Below, one piece after another: positions 22,320 to 32,352 of a DNA stretch of 64,000 bases; the first letter of the stretch is position 1; the number at the start of each line of letters is the position of its first letter. The notes beneath the pieces are model-generated. The model saw only the letters and a program-made list of their open reading frames with translations. It was not told the origin of the DNA and ran no database searches. The translations under genes were made by a program, and so were the position numbers. The DNA comes from Lasiosphaeris hirsuta (Eukaryota; Ascomycota; Sordariomycetes; Sordariales; Lasiosphaeriaceae): contig JAUKUA010000003.1 of the NCBI GenBank assembly GCA_030549175.1, positions 2,418,001-2,482,000 of the forward strand, written 5' to 3'.

Positions 22320-24502
22320 TGTTCTACCACACGAGGGTGGTTAGCTTCCTGGCCACATTCCTCGGCTCTGGCCGCATGGATAGTCGCGGGACATGTGTTG
22401 AGATATGAAACGAATAAATGGCCTTTCCCCCTTCGCTGCCGAAGCAGGAGGTCGGCAGTTGTATTGGAAAATAATAGAATACAAAGTGCTAGTCAGGTGG
22501 TGCGGAGAGATGGAATATTTGAGAGGGGGAAAGGAGCTTTGGGCAAAAGTCAACAAACAAAAGCACGGGGGCGGCAACGCACTCACACCATAGGTGAGCC
22601 GCATGGCTGGGGGATCTGCAGTCGGGATCCGATCCGCCCTACCAAACGGGCTATGACACAGGGAACCGCCCGGGGAAAGACGCTGGCGGATTGCTGTTGA
22701 TCATGGGAGGGTGGAGCTTCGTTAGGTCTCGGATTCTTCTTTTTCGGATGACGTTGCGCGGCTCCAAGAGAGATGGCGCAGAACGGTCAGAACAGTCGGG
22801 ACCTAACCGATCAAGTAGTAGACGCGCAGGTTGTGGTGCTTGCGGGCCGTTGCAGCTGTACGGTTGACCAGCAGCCGCTGCTACCAACACAGGATGTCCG
22901 CAGCACTGGCACAGCTCGCAATCCGCAATCGCGCACTTCGCTTGTGGTTGCGGCTCGAAAGGATCGAAGGGAAAAGGAAAAGAAAACACGGACCCGGAAC
23001 GGCACTTTCGGAAGGTGGTTTTTTTTTCTCTTCGCAGTCGGCGGAGCTATGCAATCTGCAGTGTGCTGGACCGACCTTGATTGCGAAACAGAAACATGCA
23101 CTGGCGGCGAGAGCCGTGCAAGCCGCGACAGTTGGAGGGCCTTTTCCGCAATCCCAATTGACGGTGCTGGACCCAATGGCGATAAACAATGGTCTCAGAC
23201 ATCAACAATAGGCCTTTACGCTAGCTGCCAACGGAAGGGTCCACCAACCACACCACCCTTGCCTTCGCATGTTCTCTTGACCAGAAGCCTCGCTCTCAGC
23301 GCAGCCAGCAAGGAAACCGTGGCGGCACAGACCAATCAAGGCAGTCTGGCTGACCAGGGATTCTGGACGGGCGCGGCAGGAAGATGTAACGAGGCAGGAA
23401 GAGGCAGGGAGAGGCCCGAGCTAGAGAGAGAGGTAGTGTTAGAGGTGGGGTGGTGGGGATGCTCCGGCCGGGCAAGCGCAGCAGCTGGCAGACAGGCAAC
23501 ATGAGCTTGTCGTCCTCCCACCTGTCAGCTGCGCATGTCTCCAAGCACGACCTTCCCATGGACGCCCCCCCATTCCATCGCCTGCCTTTTATCATCAATC
23601 TCCCACGTCCCCCAAGTTGGCAGCCCTCCTTCGGACCGGGCGGCAGGATGCACGATGGCGGTACATGTACATACATGCAGCCGATGGCATTTGGAACCTG
23701 GCCCGAGATAGGCTCGAGATAGGAAGGCTGCATCCCAGCGCTCGCATACCGTGGTCGGTCGTACTGTTTGTTCCTCACGTTGGTGGGGGGCTCCTGACAT
23801 CATCATCCAAGAGCGGGCGAGGATAAGGCACCCTAACATCAAATCCATTCTCATGGGACTGGAGGGCAAATGAAAAGTCATATCGTGCCGTTGTGATGCA
23901 GACATTGTCAAGAGGGTCCCGGTATTCTACAATCGGTGCCAGGCAACGTCGGGTCCAAGCCCTAGGATCTATAAACTCGTCAAGGCGGGATAGCTTAACT
24001 GCCGCTCGCCAAGGCAAGCCGGTGCCGTTGAGCGAGAAATCAGGGTTTGGAGCCTGTTCTCCGAGGCCCTGGACCACCTCTGATGCGACGGTGCGGGCCA
24101 TTGGCAGTCAAGCAGAAATTCTCCGGCCCTCAGATAGGGCCGACACATTACGGCCTGCTCCCTGTCTACCTGGCATCAAGCAAGTAATGCACATATATAA
24201 ATAAAAGAGTATTATAGGTTCTAACTTTCAAGTTCCTAGCATCCCCACTCTAAGCGCACAAAAACAAGCAGTGTCCGACCATTCACTCACACCAAGTCAC
24301 AATATAGAGCCGGGTGCGATATGATTCTAGACCATGAAAGCCCACCATTACCTGAGCAACTTCCCTAAAGCCGCCAATGCAACAAATAGCAACAACGACA
24401 ACAACAACAAAGGGCAAATATGCTGCAATCCAACGCCGTAATATGCTAATCCTGATCAATAAATCCCCTCAAAATATGTAAGTACCCTCCGATGCATGGA
24501 AA
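22320..24502. other. Promoter/leader of the 2012-aa protein gene; no secure gene
   Basis: This lies upstream of the minus-strand gene starting at 22319 and downstream of the one ending at 24503. A tRNA D-arm-like sequence at 22632-22660 (minus) was examined and rejected. A 108-aa minus-strand frame at 23775-24101 (starting MARTVASEVV) has a balanced amino-acid composition but no recognisable family; it is listed as a finding, not a gene. Confidence 0.5.
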
Positions 24503-25345
24503 TTAGTACTCGTCCTCAACCGGGAGCACGAAGCGAACCTTCTTCTTTGGCTTTGCAGCCGGTATATCTATCCCCTCGTTCTTTGTAAACGCGCCTAGGT
24601 CTCCTTCGACACTACTGTCACCCATCTCACTGTTGAGTTCCTGCTCGGTCTCCTCCTCTATTGACCAAACATCCGGGCTGGGCTCACGCCAGGCATGTGG
24701 CGAACGGCGTGATGACAAAGTCCTGGACCGGCCTCTCCGAGAAACTCCCTGCAGTGTTCTTGACGATCTCGCGCCAGGCCGAACCTTTGGGCGTCCCTGG
24801 TTTGGGTTACGCATGGCGTGAACCGACGCTAGTGAGAGCAATGCGTCTGCGCTTCCGCTTCCTTGCTTTTCTGAAAACTTGCTTTTGCTGGCTGTAAAAT
24901 CCCTGAGGCTAAAGGGCAAGCCAAATGGGAGAGGCCGACTCGGGGCTGCGAGATGAATGTATGTCTCGTTATCTTCCGGTGTAAGGGGTATGTCCCGGTC
25001 TACCTCGGGACTCTCAGAACGCCGCGGTGGTGTAGGTATCCGTGGTGGAGGCAGGCTGAGGCTACCGAGGCTAGAGGGGCTGACACTCCTGACAATAAGA
25101 GGTGGGTGTTTGGCGTCCTCAATCCCAGCATCAAAGTCCATCTCGAAGTCCATTGTGTCATCGTCATCGTCGTACGCCGGGTGGGCTGGTGTCAGGAAAT
25201 ATGTGATAGGGTCCTCATCAATTTTCGAAAGATCGAGGTCCGCTATGTCGGCATAGCTGCCCTCGATGCTCGGTCGGAGCCGGACTTGGGTGGGTGGTGA
25301 AGAATCTCGTTTGGTTCCGGGGTGGGAGGTTGTCGAGGTCGCCAT
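24503..25345 (-). CDS. Conserved-looking 280-aa disordered protein with C-terminal KVRF motif
   Basis: A single-exon frame starting at ATG 25345 (MATSTTSHPG) and ending PVEDEY. I do not recognise a named family. The N-terminal third has an acidic segment (YDDDDDTMDFEMDFDAG, near residue 60). The middle is Pro/Ser-rich with SP/TP sites, followed by an Arg/Ser-rich stretch and an acidic stretch (EEETEQELNSE). The C-terminus is a basic patch running into KKKVRFVLP, with K269-V270-R271-F272 matching the RVxF consensus used to dock protein phosphatase 1. The basic run could also serve as a nuclear localisation signal. The coherent, compositionally structured frame supports a real gene. A regulatory PP1-binding role is only inference. 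Confidence 0.75.
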   Translation of the reverse strand: MATSTTSHPGTKRDSSPPTQVRLRPSIEGSYADIADLDLSKIDEDPITYFLTPAHPAYDDDDDTMDFEMDFDAGIEDAKHPPLIVRSVSPSSLGSLSLPPPRIPTPPRRSESPEVDRDIPLTPEDNETYIHLAAPSRPLPFGLPFSLRDFTASKSKFSEKQGSGSADALLSLASVHAMRNPNQGRPKVRPGARSSRTLQGVSRRGRSRTLSSRRSPHAWREPSPDVWSIEEETEQELNSEMGDSSVEGDLGAFTKNEGIDIPAAKPKKKVRFVLPVEDEY

Positions 25346-27274
25346 CCTGACAGTTGTCCGGATCCAGCTGCTATCCAGGGGCCAAAAGCGTGCTTCCCAC
25401 CAGGATATGGGGCAAATGACGGGCAGGTGCTGCTCTGCTCGTAGGAGGTGAACAAGAAGCGGCTGTGCTTAACAAACGACGGATGAGGTACCACCGTGGA
25501 ATGTGGTTCACCACAGACCGCTGGTAACCAATCACCGGCCTTGCCGGCTCAAAGGAATCCTTGCGAAAGCGGATGTTCGAGGCAGCAATACTTCCACCCG
25601 ACGCAACAATAAATGGAAGGAGAGGAGAGGAATCGGGAGTGACCAGGTGAGCGGTCACGCCCGCGATATATAGCAAACCTAGAAACTGACCGAAGGAACT
25701 CCTTGTTGGAACTTTCCGGATGCCATCTCGGATCTAGTCACCGGTGAGCTCCAAACCGGCTGTGAGGCTGCCTTGGGAGCAGGAAGATGGTGGTCACACC
25801 TCGACCGGGTGCTCAGCTTCCAGTCTCGTTTTGTGGGGCAACGGCAGGGCACGCTCGCTCCTTTTGCCGTCATGGTCCAATCAGCAGCACCGTCGTCCAC
25901 GACGGTGAGTAGGTGTAAGAAGCATTCCAAGACCACCACCACCACTATCACGAGTAGCGTAGTAGGGTGGTAAGCCGGCTGGAAATAGCTGGATAGATGG
26001 CAGCAATGCGACAGAAGTTGGATTTTAGGGCCCCTCTAGGACCTTTTAGGGTCGGGAAACCAGAGCTTGATTACCTGAGCCATGGGGATTTTGTGATGGC
26101 GACGCCCGCTTGTGTCTCGCGCGTGACGAGGCTGCTGAGACATGACTGAGCAAGGCAACCACCTACCTGGGCGGATGACTGTACACCACACCAACCACCA
26201 AAGGTGCCGAAGAAGCCGGAGTTTACTCGGTCGGGTAGCAAATCGCGTCATAATGTAGTAGAAAAACCTGCGAGCAAGGCGACGAGGTTAGACTGGCTCG
26301 TCTTGGGTCGTGCAAAATCTATCCCAGAGATACTCAGTTCTTGCCCATGCAGGGAAGCAACGTACCTGCATGATGTGTCGCTGTGGCGGGTGCTGTCCAT
26401 CTGACAGCATTCGCCAATCACTCGGGCCCGGAACGACTCGGGCTACGCATCGCGTTGGACAACGATAGATCGCAGCGCGGTGCACAAACAGGAACCGTAT
26501 CCTGCCTGCATGGCAGCGACAGACCCACACGCGGCTGTCCTGCTCGAACTGGGAGGTCTTGAGATGTGATCCTGCCGTTGAGCTTCATACTGATTGATAC
26601 ACGTGGAAAACAGGTCGCTGGAAAATGGTCGTGCAGTGTCAGAATGCGAGGGATCCAGCTGCCGTCTTCGTCACATGCTCACCCGTAGGTGAGCTGGGGA
26701 GGTACTAGTTGGTAAGCAGAGACACATGGAACTTAAAAGCTCAACTGGCTCTATCCAACGGCTGACATAATAAACTGGGCCAAACAACCTCAACGGTCGG
26801 CGGATGACGCATGCCAACCCAAGATCGCGAAAACTGAAAGCGAAAAAGGCTTCAAAGTGGCAGGAGCTGGTTGTCAAAGGCTTCCGGAGAAAGAGCATGT
26901 GGCGTTAATAGCGGGTCATCTCCCAATTATCTGCCAAATCATCAGCCAAAACCTACGAATAAGGCAGGCGAAGAAACGCCCTGGTAGGCTGTGGCACATC
27001 AGGTCAAACATCATATTTTTTCCATTTAGATTTTCGATGCCCAATGGCTGCCGGACGTCCGTTTCTTGACGTTTCTCCATCTCACGACTGGAAGAATGAT
27101 ATATTAAGGAGCGCCCTTCGCCCTTTGGCCGTCATTCATACCTCTGCAGTCCTCACTCAGGCTCATTCAGCCAATGGTCGAATCTCACATACCCTCGCCT
27201 GAAGCCAACCATCGACGTAGGAAAGTCGTTATTGGAGCACCTTTGCTTTCCAAGCTAATACCCAACCAGCAGCC
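25346..27274. other. Divergent promoter region
   Basis: The region separates the minus-strand 280-aa gene from the plus-strand EEP-family gene, so it should hold both promoters. A TATA-like element lies at 27100-27107. No protein family was recognised in the short frames. Confidence 0.55.
27100..27107 (+). promoter_or_regulatory. TATA-like element upstream of the EEP-family gene
   Basis: TATATTAA lies about 168 nt upstream of the ATG at 27275 and is followed by GC-rich then CT-rich sequence, which fits a core promoter and a short leader. It is the only TATA-like match noted close to this start. Assignment is by position only. Confidence 0.35.
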
Positions 27275-28165
27275 ATGAACATGGTTGGCTCTTCTACCAA
27301 GCCTGCGGGCCCTATTCCTATCCGCCTCATCACCCTGAATATCCGCTACGCAGCAAAGCGACTTGCTCCAGGAGAGGAGCCTTGGGCAATTCGGTGCCCC
27401 AAGCTGTGTGCCCAGCTCAATTTTATTACCTCCGGCCATGCGTCCGTGTTCGTATGCCTTCAGGAAGTTCTGCCCTCACAGCTGCTTGACATCCAAGCGC
27501 GCCTGGGCCCTTCATGGAGCCATATAGGCCACGGCCGAGAAAGCGGGCAGAACGCTGGAGAGCACTGCCCCGTCTTTTTCCGGACAGCCCAATGGGGGTG
27601 CGAACGTAGCAGGACATACTGGCTGTCTCCTACCCCTGAGGTGCCGTCGAGAGGGTGGGATGCTGCCCTAAACAGAATCGTCACAATGGGCTCGTTCCGT
27701 CATCGAGCAACCGGCACCGCTGTTATCATCATGTCAACCCATCTGGACTATGCGGGGGAGATGGCGAGAGAACAGAGCGCTCATATCCTGCTCAAACTCG
27801 CCCGGGACTGGACCAATGGTGGCGAGGGAGCAGCCACAGTCCCCCTATTTCTCGGGGGTGACTTCAACAGCACTCCTAACAGCAGAGCGTACAGGACAAT
27901 CACTATGCCGGGGTCGGGAATGAAGGATGTGTCAGAACTAGTTCCCGATGACATGAAATACGGAAACCGAACCATAACGTACACCTCTTTTGGAGAACCG
28001 GGCGAGAAACCAAACAAAATTGACTATCTTTTTGTGCAGGATCCCCAGAACGTCAGCTTTCTAACTTACGGGATCCTAGCCAACAGGTTCGACGACGGGG
28101 TTTACCTATCGGATCACAGAGCCGTAGTGGCAGACATTGAGATCCCGGCAAAGGCTGACAATTAG
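27275..28165 (+). CDS. Endonuclease/exonuclease/phosphatase (EEP) superfamily enzyme
   Basis: A single exon of 296 aa, with the start in a good context (AGCCATGAAC). The EEP (DNase I-like) catalytic set is complete and correctly ordered: N22 in TLNIR, E64 in CLQEV, H156 in MSTHLD, D196 and N198 in GGDFNSTP, D250 in KIDYLF, and D280-H281 in LSDHRAV. These residues bind Mg2+ and activate water for phosphodiester or phosphomonoester hydrolysis. The family includes AP endonucleases, inositol phosphatases, sphingomyelinases and CCR4 nucleases. This one is short and lacks extra domains, so the substrate cannot be read from sequence. It resembles the stand-alone fungal and bacterial EEP proteins. 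No signal peptide or membrane segment is visible, so the enzyme is probably cytosolic. Ile/Leu-rich beta strands precede each motif as expected. Confidence 0.93.
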   Translation: MNMVGSSTKPAGPIPIRLITLNIRYAAKRLAPGEEPWAIRCPKLCAQLNFITSGHASVFVCLQEVLPSQLLDIQARLGPSWSHIGHGRESGQNAGEHCPVFFRTAQWGCERSRTYWLSPTPEVPSRGWDAALNRIVTMGSFRHRATGTAVIIMSTHLDYAGEMAREQSAHILLKLARDWTNGGEGAATVPLFLGGDFNSTPNSRAYRTITMPGSGMKDVSELVPDDMKYGNRTITYTSFGEPGEKPNKIDYLFVQDPQNVSFLTYGILANRFDDGVYLSDHRAVVADIEIPAKADN

Positions 28166-29302
28166 GGATTGGAAGTCCCGCAGCCGTCTCACCCTATGCG
28201 CTCCCACCACTCGATGCGTCGCGCCTCTAGAGCTTAGCAAGTGCCCGGTGTCTTCCGCCTGCCAGTCATCTGGCGGTTGGCCGACGTCACTTGCATGTGC
28301 ACCAAAATGGGCGTTGTTAAGCTCACGCAACGGCAAAGTTCTCGAGAGCGTATCGAATTCGTGGCATCACACCTTGGATTTCCTGTGTCTGATGAACCAG
28401 TCATGACGTGGACACAGTTCCACAAATCGAGATTGCGGAGGAACAGTAGATGTGTGGGTAGCAAGGCATGTTGGCTGCATCCACCACGTCGATTTGCGTG
28501 AGACGTTCCGCACTTGGCTTGTTGCGGCCGAGGATGGAGGCCCCGGGAGAGGTTTACTCCGAGATGGTACCTATCAACACACGCTCCTCTTTCGCAGTTC
28601 TTTCTAGCAGCAAGCCTCGGGCTCGGCTTGCCGGGTGATACGGAGCGCTTTAGCGCCAATTGTGGCGTCGATGGGTTGACGCGGAGTATATTGCTGGCGG
28701 CGAGCGAAGTTATCAGGATCGAGAAAAAGCGGTGTGGGTCTAATAGCGAGTTAGAATCTCAAAACTCATCTTCAATGTGTATTTTGCCGGCAGAATTGCT
28801 TTGCAAGTGACCATCTCGTGCTTTCCCGGGTGCCGCGTGGCAAGATACCTGCCACGGGAGGGTAGTAACGACGCGGCACCGCCAACCAGGGAAATTGAGC
28901 ACCGCCAGACTCCGGACCAGGGCAGTCTCGACAGGCCTTCGGAGCGGTCCAACATTCTAGCATGGCCTTTTCCCGGCTCGTCAACTCGTTATGCGGGTCG
29001 GGCCTCCGACGACTCGCCCGGCGTGACGGCCAAGGGGCGAAGCAGACGACCGGGCCGTGGTCAAAATATGTCGACCACGCTGCCGCTGCCGTCAGCGAGA
29101 GCCGATGAACCACGTCACAGCTCTGCAGAACACCCCCCCCCCCTTTATCGCATCGCGTGGGGAGTCACGGGATTGTTGCAAGGTCTTGCGCCAGTGGATG
29201 GATTCTGTGCTGTGCAGCCTCCGCCTTGAGCGTCCGAGGAAGTCGCGTGCATATCCTGTGCGAACGAACATCTCGTCTCCCGTCGGACCCCTGTCATGCG
29301 TC

Positions 29303-29347
29303 CCGCATTCAATGCGTTGAATGCGGAGTGTGCCCTCACACTAGTGT
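29303..29347. repeat. Cluster of adjacent palindromes
   Basis: Three inverted repeats abut. CCGCATTCAA and its complement around TGCG occupy 29303-29326 (10-bp stem, 4-nt loop). AGTGTG...CACACT occupies 29327-29342 (6-bp stem, 4-nt loop). ACACTAGTGT, a 10-nt perfect palindrome, occupies 29338-29347 and overlaps the second. The first two could form side-by-side hairpins in RNA or act as paired protein sites. No gene is recognised nearby. Confidence 0.85.
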
Positions 29348-31400
29348 AGGCTGTCATCCATTGACGATTCCTAGGCCATTCGAGAGGCTTCCCCGCGCCA
29401 CCGGTCTTGACTCACTTTGATGGGGAGATGCCGGCGGTGCTGGTGGTGCTGCTGGAAGTGGGCAGCTTCCCCGTCTTGCCAGTCCTGCTAGTCTGCAACG
29501 TCCTGGCGTCTGGTTGCACAGTGATTAGTGGCCACTGGATCGAACCGCTGATATCGATATAGCATGACATGCAGCTTCTCGCGCAGTTGCGACAGTGTGG
29601 AGAGGCGGTACCCTCGAGAGCCAATCATGCTGCATGCACTCAATCGACTCGAGACTCGGACGCTCTCTTTTGCCAAGGGATTGCGTTTCTGTGGAGAATC
29701 CCGCCAGCTTCCTCCCGACTTTGGCTATCTTTATAACCCGGGTGGTAGGGTATAACTACGGCGCCATTGGCAGACGAGGCCAATGGGATGAGGACGAAAA
29801 TGAAATCGAAACGATGCCGCTCACGTCAAAGACGTTTTGGGGTCGTCCTACGTCGGAATGGCGGGCTGGCCGCCCCTAAGATGCCGCTCTCTTGGACACA
29901 CTGCACCTTTTCGAATATCCCGCATCGATCCCCTGGCTGCCGAATGCAGACGGAGAGTCGCTGGGGTGACAAGACATCTACGAGAGGGGGGGGGGCTAAT
30001 ATGACCATTATCGAGGTTGCAGCAGTCCTGTGCGATGCTGTAGCCCGCCGTCCGTCATGGTCGTCGTGTCTCGATGTCGCGGGGCGGCAGCTGGGAGCTC
30101 TGCGACAATTGCGACGGTTGCGATAGCTGCGATGACTATGACTCCAATGCCGCAGCCAGGAAAGCGTTGAGCGAACCTGGCCTGGCTTGACTCCGTCACG
30201 ACTATGTCCTATGAAAAGGCGCCTGGCAGGCTTTGGCTGCATCGCTCTGCATTCCAGGCTCCGCCAGCTCCAATGAGGTTTTGCAAGCCGTGCATACGGG
30301 ACGGGAAAAGTGTGCTGGCGTCTTGCCTGCCTGCCGTTGCCTGGGAGTGGATGGCTGCTGGATGGCTGCCTCCTGTCCACTCGTGTCTAACAAGCCCAGA
30401 GGCATCGAGGATGGGCGTGCGATTTAACTCTTCTCGCTTCCGTCCTGTTCGTCCTGCTCCCAGGCCTGCATTGCGATCCCACACGATCACAAAAAACCCT
30501 CGGCACTCGATCGCAGACAGCGACAGCGGCTTGCTGAGATTGGGAAGCCAAACCGCCCCCCCCCCTTACGACTTTGTGCTGCATCGCTTGCTCACCAGGC
30601 GCCGTTGCTGAGTGTGCTGTGTAAGACAGGCTCGCAATCCTGCCTGGCGGTTGATACCCAAGAGGACAGTCGGGCACGAAAACAGCGAAACAAGAGGCCA
30701 AAGGGCAAAAATCGGGACGTCAACTGGTCCACCTGCCCTTCTTCCCCTTTGGGGTGTCCCAATCCCGGTTCAGCTTGGGTCGCTGCGAAGTGGCTCGGCT
30801 GCCATTGCGCTTGCCATTGCTCAGCGGCAGAGAGCGGGTGTCGAGCGACTTTCTTTTTCTCTCTTGCCTGCAACCTGGACACGCAGCCCAGTGCCCAGTC
30901 CGTCCTCCCCAGTCCTCCCATCCATCCGCCCAGTCCTCTCCGCCTTTCCAGCCCGGCGGCTCCACCAGACACGCAGCAGAGCACCTCTGAGCACGACCCA
31001 GTTGAGGCCTTACCTAAAGCCCCAACCATACACAGTCTCCCAAGTCACCATACTTGCAAGGGACTTGCAGACTTGACTTGACTTGCCACAGCGCACCAGT
31101 ACCTCAGTTGTCCGAGAGCCATCGTCACCCAGTCTCGCGGCGGTGCCACCCAGCGACAGTTTGGCGGGCGTCGTTTATCCTGCTCTTTTCCACCGCATCG
31201 CAGCCTTTGCAGTGGTGCTTGTGGTGCTTGTGCTGGAACTTTGGACGCCTGGCTGGCTGGCAGATCTCGAAACGCTGCACGCAGTGCGCAGTGCGCCCAG
31301 GATCCGAGCAGGGTTGGTAGCTAGGGCGATCCACCTCCAGGACGATCCACCTCCAGGGCTTTCCTGAACTCATACGCTTTGCCTGCCCTCCATCCGCATC

Positions 31401-31414
31401 CCCCCCCCCCCCCC
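31401..31414 (+). repeat. C14 homopolymer
   Basis: An uninterrupted run of 14 C lies in the gene-free region upstream of the 566-aa protein gene. Runs of this length vary easily by slippage and are also prone to sequencing error. Confidence 0.9.
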
Positions 31415-32352
31415 GCCACGATCACATCGCGGAGCGGCCCATAACCAAGCCGGTCGACGCAACCCGCCAGACTGCAACCGGCGCAGTGCCGTTGACCCAT
31501 TTACATAGCACGCCATCGTTTTCTAGGGACGCCATTGCTGCGACGCCAAACGGTTCGAGACAGAAGAATCACTGAAGAATTACAGAACTGACGGCTGGGA
31601 CGAGGCGAGAAGGTGGTGTCAGCCCACCCGCAACGCAGCAAAAGGTGTCTGGTGTCTGGGTGTTTGCCCGCCGTGCCCGCTTTGCCCATTGTCCTGTTAT
31701 CGATAGAGCGCCCTGTCCCGAGCGACAACCCCCCCTGGTGACTGACAGCCCCACCCCCTGCCCCTGTCCGGCTTTGTGTGTGGCTGTCAGCGCTCAAACG
31801 AACGGCCAGCAAGAGCGGCATGCTCCTTCGTCCCTCTTGGTCCTCCTCACAACCTGGCCCTAGGCGAGCGAGGCAGCGGCCTTCCCTGCCGCCCGCCCAT
31901 CCCTCCTCCACTCAGAGCACACCCCCCGCAGTGAATAAAACTCATCACTGCCTCCCCATTCCTCCACCTTTTATTTTATTACACAAGCCGTCCCATCTCT
32001 CCTCTCTGGACCTCCACAGCCGCCACTCTAGTCCAGCTCAGCCGTGCGAAATCGAGCCTCCATCCGCGCTTCCCTGCTATTATTGGCACCACCACCCATC
32101 ATCATCATCGGACCATCCCCACTTTGAGCCTCGAACCCTCGCCGCCGATATAGTTATCGCTGATCTGAGCGACAGCGAACACCGAACAGCCATCGACGAC
32201 CTGCCGACTGCCTGCTACGTCTGTCGGTGACTGAGCCCTCACCATCGTGGCCGCCTCAATCGCGAGGCTTCGTTGCCTCCGCTGCAACTGAGTATTCGCT
32301 CTTCCCGAATCGTCTGGAATCCCATCTGTGCGAGCGTGTGCTCGTATCGGCA

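Larger units (their letters stand above)
28166..32352. other. 4.2-kb stretch without a secure gene; leader of the 566-aa protein gene at its right end
   Basis: It holds several C or G homopolymers (C10 near 29138, G10 near 29988, C9-10 near 30556, C14 at 31401-31414) and a cluster of palindromes at 29303-29347. The last ~500 nt are CT-rich with an AT-rich TTTTATTTTATT near 31969, which fits the promoter and leader of the gene starting at 32353. An upstream ATG at 31820 opens a 136-codon frame that stops at 32230; it would be a uORF if transcription starts far enough upstream. Confidence 0.5.

Noticed and set aside
22610..22670. tRNA-like D-arm on the minus strand (TAGCCCGTTTGGTAGGGCG)
   Set aside because: The D-arm pattern is good, but there is no matching T-arm (GGTTCRA) at the right distance and no pairing acceptor strand, so it is a chance match.
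25371..25676. 101-codon frame upstream of the 280-aa gene
   Set aside because: It opens at a TTG rather than ATG and lies in the expected promoter/leader.
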